A stretch of DNA of 29,849 bases from NCBI GenBank assembly GCA_035763125.1, contig DASUBU010000125.1, positions 1 through 29,849 of the forward strand. Reading direction: 5' to 3'. Under the pieces are notes generated by a model, which made no database searches, had not been told where the DNA came from, and saw only the letters and a program-made list of their open reading frames with translations. Position numbers and translations under genes: made by a program. Shown here piece by piece: positions 16,017-23,933 of this stretch. This DNA is from SMAG-U1939 sp035763125. Its GTDB lineage: Bacteria; Chloroflexota; Ktedonobacteria; Ktedonobacterales; JADMIN01. The number at the start of each line of letters is the position of its first letter. Position 1 is the stretch's first letter.

Positions 16017-16761
16017 TAGAGCATCCTCCACTCGACGGGATCTGCGCAGTCACTCCGCACACGTGTCCCAGCTGGAGCGCCACCCCGCTGCGAAGCGAGA
16101 TGGCGGGTCTCTCCAGCGCAAGACGCTCGGATGATCTCCGGCGCCTTCCACCCACGCGCAGACCTCGTCAACCGATGCGTCCTGGGGCGTCATCTGCTCC
16201 ATGCTTGTGGAACATTTGTACGCCCCGGACGCGCCACGTGAAATATAGCCGCCCCCTTCAGCGCGCAACCACGGTGCCACTCTGACTGGTACTTTCCGGC
16301 TATACCGCACGGCTAGTCAATCGGCTTTGCACCGTCTCTTGTCTATGTTTGTCAAAGGAGCTCGCGCCGGCAGCGCGCCGCGAGGCGTGGTGGCCGGGGC
16401 CGCGGATGTTCTCTGTGGAACACCTACTGTAGAGCCTTTGCGCTACCCACGCATAAGCTAACCACCGCCGCCAGGCGCAAGCGTTGTCTTGCAGGGGAGA
16501 GCGAGTCAGCGGAGCGCACGGACACACTGGGGGACTATTGGCGGAGGGCTCGCAGTGTCTGGTATGGGGTATGCGCGGCGGAGCGTTCACGGGAGAACTC
16601 ACCACAGAGCACGCAGAGGACACGGAGGGCGGAGGGCGGAGAGAGGATGGTGGGGGAGAAGATTGAACAAAGAGGACGCACAGGGCACAGATCGGGAGAG
16701 CGCAACACAGGCGGAGGCTATGCAGAGCGCGTGAGCCGCGCAGACGGGCGGGAGGGCATGC
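16017..16761. other. Intergenic stretch of about 745 bases with a GA-rich repeat zone
   Basis: No frame resembles a protein on either strand. The left part is the leader of the CHAP gene. The right part, from about 16601, is purine-rich on the plus strand and contains the degenerate repeat described separately; it ends in the ribosome binding site GGGAGGG of the HAD phosphatase gene. Confidence 0.45.
16601..16712 (+). repeat. Degenerate purine-rich CACAGAGGA-type repeat
   Basis: A run of imperfect units of about nine bases, such as CACAGAGCA, CGCAGAGGA, CACGGAGGG, then CGGAGGGCGG and later AACAAAGAGGACGCACAGGG and CACAGATCGG. Similar ACCACAGAGNACACAGAGG-type tracts are scattered through intergenic regions of many unrelated bacteria, as I recall. 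Their role is unknown. Confidence 0.5.
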
Positions 16762-17466
16762 ATGGAGCAGAGCGGTGACAGTGGGAGCGGAAGCGTCGAG
16801 CGGAGCGGGTACGGTGTGCTGTGGGACGTGGATGGCGTGGTGATTGACAGCGCGGAGCAGCACCGGCTGGCCTGGAAACAGCTCGCCGAAGAGAACGGCT
16901 TCCCGTATTCTGACGCGGCATTCTGGGCGGGGTTTGGGCGGCGTAATTCTGATGTGATCCCGCTGATGTTCGGTGTGGAGGGGCCGCCCGAGCGCCTGGC
17001 CGCACTCGCCGAGCGCAAGGAGCAGATCTACCGGACGCTGGTGGCGGAGCAGGGGCAGGCGTTGCCGGGTGCGCGCGAGCTGATGGCGGCGCTACACGCG
17101 GCTGGCTATCGCCAGGCGCTGGCCTCCTCGGCGCCCGAGGCCAACATCCGGCTGATCGTAGACCTGCTCGGGCTGGGTTCCTACCTGGGAGCAACGGTCT
17201 CGGGCGAGGCGGTCGCCCACGGCAAGCCGGCGCCTGATATCTTCCTGGCGGCGGCTGAACGGCTCGACGTCGCGCCAGGGCACTGCCTGGTGATCGAGGA
17301 CGCCCCGGCAGGCGTGCAAGCGGCGCGCGCGGCGGGGATGCGCTGCCTGGCGATACGGCGCGCCGGACAAGCGGACGCGCCGGGACTCGAAGCCGCCGAC
17401 GCGCTGGTCACGTCGCTGGAAGAGGCCAGCGTCGCGCTGGTGGATCGGCTGCTGGGGCTGGGATAG
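16762..17466 (+). CDS. HAD family phosphatase (beta-phosphoglucomutase-like)
   Basis: 234-residue cytosolic hydrolase of HAD subfamily IA. Motif I is WDVDGVVIDS with nucleophile Asp22 and acid-base Asp24; motif II is ASSAPE, motif III Lys is in GKPAPDIF, and motif IV IEDAPAGVQAAR carries the metal-binding Asp pair. The helical cap (about 35-95) resembles that of phosphoglucomutase/phosphoglycolate phosphatase-like enzymes. The substrate is a small phosphate ester, not determined. The start at 16762 follows GGGAGGGC within a few bases; the first 16 residues (Ser/Gly/Glu) are likely disordered. It ends near the converging dioxygenase gene, with about 145 bases between. Confidence 0.92.
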   Translation: MEQSGDSGSGSVERSGYGVLWDVDGVVIDSAEQHRLAWKQLAEENGFPYSDAAFWAGFGRRNSDVIPLMFGVEGPPERLAALAERKEQIYRTLVAEQGQALPGARELMAALHAAGYRQALASSAPEANIRLIVDLLGLGSYLGATVSGEAVAHGKPAPDIFLAAAERLDVAPGHCLVIEDAPAGVQAARAAGMRCLAIRRAGQADAPGLEAADALVTSLEEASVALVDRLLGLG

Positions 17467-17612
17467 GCGCGGCTGGGGGCGGCCGCACAGGGGAGGGGCC
17501 ACTCCCAGCTTACGTGGGTTCGGCTGAAGAGTTGGCAATGCTCCCTCGCCGGATTTCCCACGGCCTGCAAGCCGCGAGGCGCGAGCCCACGACGAAGCAG
17601 GCCACCAGACTA

Positions 17613-18662
17613 TCAGCCCTGCGCCGGCTCAGGCGCGGCGTCGGTGGTGGCGGCTGCCGGCGTGACCGGCGACGCCAGCGGGCGCAGCCCCGCCTCGATC
17701 TCCGCCCGGTGCGGCTCCAGGAAGGGCGGCAGGGCCAGCCGCTCGCCCAGGTGGGCCAGATCCTCGTCGGTGGCAAAGCCGGGGCCGTCGGTGGCAATCT
17801 CGAAGAGTACGCCGCCGGGCTCGCGGAAGTAGATCGAGCGGAAGTAGAAGCGATCAATCTGCGGCGTCACGTGCAGGCCCGAAGAGACCAGCCGCTGGCG
17901 CCACGCGAGGTGCTGCTCGTCGTCGGGCGTGCGGAAGGCGACGTGATGCACGCCGCCGATGCCCACCATCCCGTGCGGCAGGTCCGTGCGCTCCTCCAGA
18001 TGCACCTCGGCGCCCGGCCCGCCAGCCGCCACCGCGTAGACGCGCACCATGCGCTCCGAACCGAGAGTCTCCGGCGGCAGCGTATAGATCCCCGCCGGGC
18101 GGAAGCCCATCGTCTCGGTCAGCACGCGCTCGGTGGGCGCGAGCCGCGCTACATGTAGGCGCACGCCGTGCAGCCCGCGGATCTGGTACGCGGCGGGAAC
18201 AGGGCTGCCGGACCACGGCTCGCCGCCCGGCACGCCTTCCGGCTCTCCCTCGGCCGGCGCGACCAGCTCCAGCCGCTGCCCCTCGAAATCGGTAAACGGC
18301 AGCACCGGCCGTCCGGCGCGCTCGGTGATCGCGCCATGCGCCACGCCTAGCTCGTCGAAGCGCCGCGCCCACCATGCGAGCGCCGCGCGGTCGGGCACGC
18401 GCAGCAGAATCGCCGCGATGGTCCCTGTGCCGGCGCGGTTCTTCCCGGCATCCGGCCAGTCAAAGAACGTCAGCTCAGTGCCGGGGTGGCCGGCCGTGTC
18501 GCCATAGAAGAGGTGATAGGCTGAGACGTCGTCCTGGTTGACGGTCTTCTTGACCAGCCGCATGCCCAGCACCTGGGTGTAGAACGCGACGTTGCGCTTG
18601 GCATCGCCCGTCACCGCTGTCACGTGATGCACGCCGCCAAGCTGTATGTTCGTGCCGTCCAT
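17613..18662 (-). CDS. Ring-cleaving dioxygenase of the VOC superfamily (MhqO/LinE-like)
   Basis: 349-residue two-domain extradiol dioxygenase-type enzyme of the group that opens hydroquinone- or catechol-like rings. The first VOC module opens with GGVHHVTAV, VLGMRLVKKTVNQDD and HLFYGDTAGHPGTELTFF; the second contains GGVHHVAF and GGVLFEIATD. The metal triad is His in GGVHHV, His in the second GGVHHV and Glu in LFEIATD. MhqO-type enzymes are induced by quinones and help degrade them. The ATG at 18662 has AAGGAGA ten bases upstream. Its promoter at 18838-18866 shares an 11-base core with that of yceI, so both probably answer to one regulator. The C-terminus is Ala/Pro-rich and disordered. Confidence 0.92.
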   Translation of the reverse strand: MDGTNIQLGGVHHVTAVTGDAKRNVAFYTQVLGMRLVKKTVNQDDVSAYHLFYGDTAGHPGTELTFFDWPDAGKNRAGTGTIAAILLRVPDRAALAWWARRFDELGVAHGAITERAGRPVLPFTDFEGQRLELVAPAEGEPEGVPGGEPWSGSPVPAAYQIRGLHGVRLHVARLAPTERVLTETMGFRPAGIYTLPPETLGSERMVRVYAVAAGGPGAEVHLEERTDLPHGMVGIGGVHHVAFRTPDDEQHLAWRQRLVSSGLHVTPQIDRFYFRSIYFREPGGVLFEIATDGPGFATDEDLAHLGERLALPPFLEPHRAEIEAGLRPLASPVTPAAATTDAAPEPAQG

Positions 18663-18835
18663 TCTCGCCGTTCTCCTTCGTTACGCTGCTGCCTCGTCGC
18701 AAGCGCACCGCGCTCGCCCTCATCATACGCGCGGCGCCAGTGTCGTCGCCGCATCTGCCCGCGCGCACCATAGGAGCCTGCACCGCGCGGACCATCGCGA
18801 CCCCACCTGCCGGTCCCGAACCAGCACCGCCGCAA

Positions 18836-18866
18836 ATAGTTTATCACTAAACTATAGCCTCGTCAA
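18836..18866 (-). promoter_or_regulatory. Promoter-operator of the ring-cleaving dioxygenase
   Basis: Minus strand: TTGACG (18861-18866), 17-base spacer, TAAACT (18838-18843). A perfect palindrome, ATAGTTTA, TCAC, TAAACTAT at 18836-18855, covers the -10 and most of the spacer, so bound protein would block the polymerase. It has the same layout as the yceI promoter (8394-8422). The start would be about 18831, a leader of roughly 170 bases. Confidence 0.8.
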
Positions 18867-18952
18867 TATGCTCTTCGGGCTCGCACACCTCGTGTCATGA
18901 TACGTCCGTCGGTAGCGTTCGGTGGGGACAAGTGGCCGGAAGCGATGCCGCA

Positions 18953-19402
18953 CTACGGCGAGGCGGCGCTGCCGCGCGCCACATCGCGTGAAGACGGTCC
19001 CCTGGCGCGCGTGAGCAGCGCCCGCGGCGCGCCCTGCAGCGCATCGTGGATGCGATGGACGTGTTCGGGGAAGGTATTGGCAGGCAGAGCATCAGGCGAG
19101 AAGAAGCGCACGTCGTCGCTCTCATCGCTGGTGGCCAGCTCGCCTCCGACGAGGCGACACACGAAGCCAAAGATGACCTCGTCCTCGCGCGGCGCCCAGC
19201 TATAGATACCCGCCAGCCGCTCCACGGCAACCTCGAACCCGGTCTCTTCGCGCGTCTCGCGGATGACACCCTCCCACGGCGTCTCGCCGGATTCCATGCC
19301 ACCGCCCGGCTGGCACCACCAGTCACAGTCGGTGCGATGCACGAGCAGCACGCGCGCGGCGTTGTCGAGCACGGTAGCGAAGACGCCGATTTGGAAGCGC
19401 AT
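18953..19402 (-). CDS. Nudix hydrolase
   Basis: 149-residue Nudix protein; it hydrolyses a nucleoside diphosphate linked to another moiety, with the exact substrate unknown. The Nudix box is complete: Gly in PGGGMESGE, then RETREETGFE with the metal-binding REUxEE glutamates. N-terminal strands (RFQIGVFATVL) and the beta hairpin RVLLVHRTD are typical. The start at 19402 (MRFQ) is favoured by family similarity and AAAGGG six bases before; an ATG at 19417 with a weaker site is the alternative. It begins about 56 bases after the aminotransferase stop on the same strand, so the two are probably cotranscribed. The C-terminus is basic and probably disordered. Confidence 0.9.
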   Translation of the reverse strand: MRFQIGVFATVLDNAARVLLVHRTDCDWWCQPGGGMESGETPWEGVIRETREETGFEVAVERLAGIYSWAPREDEVIFGFVCRLVGGELATSDESDDVRFFSPDALPANTFPEHVHRIHDALQGAPRALLTRARGPSSRDVARGSAASP

Positions 19403-19458
19403 GGCCGGCCCTTTCATGTCTCGCTCTGTCCTGCAAGCGATATGGGCGGAAAGCGGGA

Positions 19459-20595
19459 TCAGACGACCTCGGCGAGCACGGCCAGAAAGCGCCGGACGTC
19501 CTCCTCAGTGTTGTAGATGTGCGGCGAGACGCGGATGGACTGGCCGCGCACGCTGACGTAGACCTGCGCCGCCGCTAGCCGCGCCAGCAGATCTGGCGGC
19601 AGGGGCCGTGGCGACCGGATGCCGAGCATGTGGTCCACGCGACGCGCCGCCGGCACCGGGTTCAGTCCCAGCCGCCGCGCCTCCTGCTCGATCCGCCCCG
19701 TGAACTCGCGCAGGGTGTCGCGGATGTTGCCAACCTGCCAGTCGAGCAGTTGCCGCAGCGATGCAATGGCGGCCGGCATCAGCGCGAAGTTGCTGCGCTC
19801 GCCCACGTCGAAGCGCCGCGCGCCAGGCTGGTACGTGTCGCGATAGTCCACCAGCCCGGCGAAATCCTCGCTGCCCTCGCGGCCAATCCAGGTGAACTCC
19901 AGCGGCCGCCCGTCGCGGTAGCGCGGCGCAACGTAAAGGAAGCCGAGGCTGTAGGGGCCGAGCAGCCACTTGTAGGTCGCCGTAACCAGAAAGTCTGGCT
20001 GGATACGGTTGATATCCAGTGGAAAGGCGCCGGCCGATTGGGTAACATCCAGCACCAGCGCCGCGCTCACCGCACGGGTCCGCTCGCCCACCCGCACGAG
20101 GTCCACCAGGCCGCCATCGGTCCAGTGGCACTGAGGCAGCGCCACGACCGCCGTCCGCTCGTCAATCGCTTCTAGCACGGCCCGCGTCCAGTCGTCATCG
20201 GCTGGCCGAGCAACCGTCACCACCTCGGCGCGAGTACGAGAAGCCAGGTCGCGCCAGGGGTAGACGTTGGCGGGGAACTGGTCCGCCAGCAGCACGAGAC
20301 GCTGCCCGGCCCGCACGGGCACGTTCGCCGCGGCGACGCCGATGCCGTAGCTCGCCGCCGGCACGATGGCGATCCCCTCGGCATCGGCGCCGATCAGGTC
20401 CGCGAAGAGCGCTCGCGCTATCTCGGCCTCATCGAAGAAGTCATGGGCATGGATGCGCCAGGGCTGCGTCTTGCGCGCGACCCCGGCCTGCCCGGCCTCG
20501 CACACGGCCCGCGAGAGCGGCGACATGTACGCGCAATTCAGATAGGCGATCTCGTCGGGCATGTCGAAGAGGGCGCGCTGGCTGTCCAGGAGCAT
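19459..20595 (-). CDS. Class V aminotransferase / cysteine desulfurase-like PLP enzyme
   Basis: 378-residue PLP enzyme of fold type I, class V. The protein opens YLNCAYMSPLSRAV, the usual substrate loop, has LDVTQSAGAFPLD around residue 183 for PLP pyridine contact, and Lys209 in TATYKWLLGP as the Schiff-base lysine. SNFALMPAAIASL and RVSPHIYNTEEDV near the C-terminus fit the isopenicillin epimerase/selenocysteine lyase-like branch; the reaction is not certain. The start at 20595 has GGAGG about 11 bases upstream; the ATG at 20604 would be only two bases from it. A promoter candidate is at 20661-20689. It is upstream of the Nudix gene on the same strand. Confidence 0.9.
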   Translation of the reverse strand: MLLDSQRALFDMPDEIAYLNCAYMSPLSRAVCEAGQAGVARKTQPWRIHAHDFFDEAEIARALFADLIGADAEGIAIVPAASYGIGVAAANVPVRAGQRLVLLADQFPANVYPWRDLASRTRAEVVTVARPADDDWTRAVLEAIDERTAVVALPQCHWTDGGLVDLVRVGERTRAVSAALVLDVTQSAGAFPLDINRIQPDFLVTATYKWLLGPYSLGFLYVAPRYRDGRPLEFTWIGREGSEDFAGLVDYRDTYQPGARRFDVGERSNFALMPAAIASLRQLLDWQVGNIRDTLREFTGRIEQEARRLGLNPVPAARRVDHMLGIRSPRPLPPDLLARLAAAQVYVSVRGQSIRVSPHIYNTEEDVRRFLAVLAEVV

Positions 20596-20660
20596 GGATC
20601 TCATATCCTCCAGTAGCCGATGGGAGCGCGACTTACAGGTGCGCCTCCGCAGCTTCTGGA

Positions 20661-20689
20661 ATCATACGCTCATCCCCATTCCCTGACCA
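20661..20689 (-). promoter_or_regulatory. Possible promoter of the aminotransferase gene
   Basis: Minus strand: TGGTCA (20684-20689), 17-base spacer, TATGAT (20661-20666). The -35 matches four of six consensus bases. TATGAT within a GCGTATGAT context recurs before other minus-strand genes here (1883-1888, 18722-18727). Confidence 0.4.
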
Positions 20690-20757
20690 CAGCTACCCAC
20701 CTGGGCGCGCACGCTCGATCAGCCTCGTGCCATCCAAATCCACAGTGCTCGGGCGGA

Positions 20758-21732
20758 TCAGGTCGAGAGCGTACCCGCGCCGTAGCCCGCCAGCAGCAGC
20801 GCCTGCGCCACGCCAGCCGAAGCGCCCCAGTGGGCCGTCGCCGTGCGTACCGCCGCCTCGCTGGGCAGCGCCTCATTCAGATATGCCGCCCCCACCGCCT
20901 TGCGCACCGCCAGATCGCCCGCCACCACCACTGGCCGGCCCAGCGTGCGCGCCAGAATCCACTCCGCCGTCCAACGGCCTAGCCCGCGCAGCGCCACCAG
21001 GCGCTCGACCACCGCGGCGTCCTCCAGCGGCTCCAGCTCCGTGAGCGCGAGGCGTCCCTCGGCCATCGCCTGCGCCGTGTGGATGATGTACTCGGCCTTG
21101 CGCGTCGTGAATTGCAGCGCGCGAATCTCCTCCACGCGCGCCGCCGCCAGCCGCGCTGGATCAAGCCGGTAGACCCACTCTCCGGCCACCTCGTGCCGCT
21201 CGCCGAACGCCTCCGCCAGTCGGCGGCGCGTCGTGGCCGCCCAGCGCAGATTCACCTGCTGCGCGCTGATCGAGCGCACCAGCGCGGCGAAGAGATCGAA
21301 CTGGCGCACCTGTCGCAGCCCGCGAAACCGCGCCTCCAGCCGTGCCACTACCGCATCCTCGGCCAGCAGCAAGTCGTATTCGAGTGGCGGCATGAGGAAC
21401 GTCGCCCGCAGCGCTGCTTCTACCACCGGCAGGTCGCGCGGCTCCGCGACCGTCACCTCCAGCGCGGGGCGCTTGATCGTCCCAGCGAGCGTCGCGGCGT
21501 AGGCCACCGCCTGGCCATCCGGCAAGGGGAGCGTCCGCATCAGCCGCGCGCCGTCAAAGCGGTCAATCCCATCATCCCCCGCACGGCGGAACATCTCGAG
21601 CGAGGCGGCGAGATCCAGCGGGCCGGGCAGCTCGACATGCGCGGTCGTGGCTGCGGCGGCAGAATAGGGCGCGCTTTCGCTTTCGCCATCCACTGCCGTT
21701 ACCACCTGCTCGCGCTCCCCTATATCAGCCAT
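20758..21732 (-). CDS. DNA-3-methyladenine glycosylase II (AlkA-like)
   Basis: 324-residue base-excision repair enzyme that removes alkylated purines. The N-terminal domain (about 30-130) is the AlkA-type beta-rich domain, and the second half is the helix-hairpin-helix GPD fold: SISAQQVNLRWA, the hairpin LVALRGLGRWTAEWIL and the catalytic Asp in VVAGDLAVRKAVG. AlkA normally has two acidic residues near this site; one is Gly here (GDL), but the catalytic one is kept. The ATG at 21732 has AAGGAG six bases before. It is a single gene, with about 160 bases before the aminotransferase gene on the same strand. Acts on DNA, cytoplasmic. Confidence 0.93.
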   Translation of the reverse strand: MADIGEREQVVTAVDGESESAPYSAAAATTAHVELPGPLDLAASLEMFRRAGDDGIDRFDGARLMRTLPLPDGQAVAYAATLAGTIKRPALEVTVAEPRDLPVVEAALRATFLMPPLEYDLLLAEDAVVARLEARFRGLRQVRQFDLFAALVRSISAQQVNLRWAATTRRRLAEAFGERHEVAGEWVYRLDPARLAAARVEEIRALQFTTRKAEYIIHTAQAMAEGRLALTELEPLEDAAVVERLVALRGLGRWTAEWILARTLGRPVVVAGDLAVRKAVGAAYLNEALPSEAAVRTATAHWGASAGVAQALLLAGYGAGTLST

Positions 21733-21909
21733 CCCGCGCTCCTTCTGCTCGTCCGACTCGTCCCGCCGCCGACGGCACTATCAACACTAACACGCGCAGG
21801 GCGGCAGAGGTTGCGTTTGTCCACGCCCTGATTCTTCATTCTGGTAGTCTACACATCGAATTTTGCTGAAGCGACTTGCTCTCCATGCAGTGATATGATG
21901 GACGTCTCA

Positions 21910-21984
21910 ATGAGATTCCTCGTAGATGCCCAGTTGCCTCGTCGTCTGATCCACCGGTTTCGCCACCTCCTCGTTCGTGCCTGA
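21910..21984 (+). pseudogene. N-terminal stub of a DUF5615 (PIN-like/Mut7-C type) toxin-like protein
   Basis: The 24-codon frame reads MRFLVDAQLPRRLIHRF and then stops. The first 13 residues are the typical start of DUF5615 PIN-like proteins, often paired with DUF433 in putative toxin-antitoxin modules. The rest of the domain is missing in all frames I tried and no DUF433 partner is visible. A TATGAT hexamer at 21894-21899 lies just upstream. It is best read as a decayed remnant. Confidence 0.5.
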
Positions 21985-22086
21985 GCCACTGCAAGCCTTG
22001 GAACCGCGCTCACACCGCTCGCTGGCTGCTGCCTCTTCCGCTGATGCCTCTTCAAACGTACACGTCCGATAGCCAGCGCGCCACGC

Positions 22087-22092
22087 TATGAT
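22087..22092 (+). promoter_or_regulatory. Possible -10 of a leaderless MFS transcript
   Basis: TATGAT ends eight bases before the ATG at 22100, so transcription would start at or next to the A of the start codon. No ribosome binding site is seen before this ATG. No matching -35 was found. Confidence 0.35.
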
Positions 22093-22099
22093 GTAGACC

Positions 22100-23383
22100 A
22101 TGCATCCCACCCCGGTGCCAGATACACAAGCCGCTTACTCGCCGGCTCCGTCGCTGTGGCGTGACCGCGCGTTTCGGGCCGTGTGGGCCGCGCGGACAGC
22201 CTCGCTCTTCGGCGACCAGGTGACGGGCCTCGCGCTGCCGTGGCTGATTCTGCTGCAGACGCGGTCCGCGCTGGCGGCTGGGCTGGTGGCCTCGGTGCGC
22301 TACGTGCCGCTCGTCACGCTGGGTCTGGCCGCGGGCCTGCTCGCCGACCGCCTCGACCGCCGCACGCTGATGATCGCCGCCGATCTCGGCCGCGCGCTCG
22401 CGCTCAGCGCGGTGGCCCTGCTCGGCGTGCTGAGCCTGACGCCGCCGCTGTGGCTGCTGGCGCTGGTCGTGCTGGCGCTCGGCACGGGGCAGGTCTTCTT
22501 CCAGATCGCCTACCACGCCTGGCTGCCGGATCTCACGGGCGAGGCCGACCTCAGCCGTGCGAGCGCCGCGCTCGAAGCCTCCGACGCCGCCAGCGTGCTG
22601 GCTGGCTATCCGCTGGCCGGCGTGCTGATTGCCGCCGCCGGTCCCGTCCTCGCGCTGGGCGCCGATGCTCTCTCGTATGTCCTCTCCGCGCTGACCCTCG
22701 GCCGCGTCCGCCCAAAGCTCCATATGCCCACCGCTCAGACCGAAGACAAGCTGTCCGCCGAGCGCCGCTCCCTGCGTGGCCTGTGGACCGAGGCGCTGGC
22801 CGGCGTGCGCGCGATCCTCGACTCCCCGGCGCAGCGACTCTTGAAGGGTGCGGGGGCGCCGCTCTCGCTGGATGCCGGCGCGATCGAAGTGCTGCTCGCC
22901 ACGCTGACACAGCTTCATCTGCGGCTCCCCGCCTGGCAGGCCGGCCTCGTCTTCGGCGCGATGGGCGCCGGGGGATTGGTCAGCAGCGCCTTCGCCCCGC
23001 GGCTCTACGACTGGGGCTGGCGGCGCGGGCTGGCAGCCGCGCTCAGCGTCGCCGCACTGGGCGCCCTTGGTCTGGCCTGGGCGAGCGCGCTGCCTCCGGG
23101 CATCGGTATCGGCTTCGCCGTCGCGCTCGTCTCGTGCTTCCTGCTGGATGGCGCGGTGGCGTTGGGCTTTGTGCTGAGGGACACGGCGAACACGCTCGTC
23201 ACCCCGCGCGAGCTGCGCGGGCGCGTCAATGCCGCCAGCACGATCTTCTCGGCGGGGCTGCGCGCGCTGGCCGCCATCTCGGGTGGCGCACTGGCCGCCA
23301 GCGGCAATCCTCTGCCGGCCTTCCTGCTGCTCGCCGCTATCTGCGCGCTGGCCGCGCTGGTCGCCGCTCGCTCGCATGTATGA
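22100..23383 (+). CDS. MFS transporter (macrolide-efflux-like, MFS_3 type)
   Basis: 427-residue inner-membrane exporter with about 12 hydrophobic segments. The N-terminus FRAVWAARTASLFGDQVTGLALPWLILL is the signature first helix of MefA-like MFS_3 transporters; the loop-2 motif is LADRLDRRTLMIAADLGRAL (the GxLaDrxdRr form). A cytoplasmic loop at about 205-235 is charged. Family members expel macrolides or other small hydrophobic compounds by proton exchange; the substrate is unknown. The ATG at 22100 is kept although no ribosome binding site precedes it; a TATGAT directly upstream suggests a leaderless message. Downstream the region is full of decayed genes. Confidence 0.9.
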   Translation: MHPTPVPDTQAAYSPAPSLWRDRAFRAVWAARTASLFGDQVTGLALPWLILLQTRSALAAGLVASVRYVPLVTLGLAAGLLADRLDRRTLMIAADLGRALALSAVALLGVLSLTPPLWLLALVVLALGTGQVFFQIAYHAWLPDLTGEADLSRASAALEASDAASVLAGYPLAGVLIAAAGPVLALGADALSYVLSALTLGRVRPKLHMPTAQTEDKLSAERRSLRGLWTEALAGVRAILDSPAQRLLKGAGAPLSLDAGAIEVLLATLTQLHLRLPAWQAGLVFGAMGAGGLVSSAFAPRLYDWGWRRGLAAALSVAALGALGLAWASALPPGIGIGFAVALVSCFLLDGAVALGFVLRDTANTLVTPRELRGRVNAASTIFSAGLRALAAISGGALAASGNPLPAFLLLAAICALAALVAARSHV

Positions 23384-23390
23384 GGGCTAG

Positions 23391-23470
23391 ATCTCCGCCC
23401 AGCGCGTCCCAGCATAGTGCAGGATGATCGGCTGTGCGACGATCTGCGGGCCGTGGACGAAGCGCAGTGA
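23391..23470 (-). pseudogene. Short C-terminal remnant of an unidentified protein
   Basis: Minus-strand frame LRFVHGPQIVAQ, then PIILHYAGTRWAEI followed by TAG. It resembles the ILHWDGTRW repeat of Ktedonobacter-type secreted propeller proteins, but has no start and only some 30 residues before a stop. It is a probable degenerate fragment next to the aldo/keto reductase pseudogene. Confidence 0.25.
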
Positions 23471-23479
23471 GCCGCGCCG

Positions 23480-23930
23480 CTACCACCGCAATGGGTTGTC
23501 CTTTAGCTCGCGCTCCCACCAAGCGTAGATCGCTTGCACGACAGCTTCGGGTAAGCGCCTGGCACCAGCAGTGCAGTTGTCGCGCACTTGCGTGACGTCC
23601 TTTGCACTGGGAATGACAGTGGACACCGCCGAATAGGCCAATACATATTGGAGCGCAGCATGCGTGAGCGAGGTGCCCGGCGGCACGAGCGCCGCGAATT
23701 GATCGAGCATCGCCGCACGGCGGGCGATCACCTCAGTGGCCAGCGGCTGCGGACGTCGCTGAAGCTCACGTCTGTCCGGTACTTGCCCGAGAGCCATCCT
23801 GAGTCCAGCGGGACCTTGACGATCAGCCCGACGCCACGCTGCTGTGCTCTCGCGAACGCGGGTACTATCTCCTGCGAGAAGGCGTTGAAATACACCTCAA
23901 CTGCCTGGCTCGATGTGGTCTCGATCACTC
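23480..23930 (-). pseudogene. Aldo/keto reductase, C-terminal half with frameshift
   Basis: Two overlapping minus-strand frames together read as the C-terminal half of an aldo/keto reductase: VEVYFNAFSQEIVP, ARAQQRGVGLIVKVPLDSGW, LSGKYRTDVSFSDVRSRW, then after a shift TEVIARRAAMLDQF and LTHAALQYVLAYSAVSTVIP, ending NPLRW. The frame changes by one base near 23737, just after RSRW, where a base is missing relative to a continuous frame. The N-terminal half, with the catalytic Asp-Tyr-Lys-His residues, is absent; the reading runs into an IS remnant at about 23934. Broken by insertion and deletion, and almost certainly not functional. Confidence 0.75.
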
Positions 23931-23933
23931 CTG

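Noticed and set aside
16300..16863. 187-codon minus-strand frame across the GA-rich tract
   Set aside because: Pro/Ser/Leu-rich low-complexity translation produced by the purine repeat on the other strand; it also overlaps the HAD phosphatase start.
22052..23377. 441-codon open frame on the minus strand
   Set aside because: Antisense shadow of the MFS gene; the composition (Gln/Arg/Gly/Glu/Ala repeats) is typical of GC-rich reverse frames.
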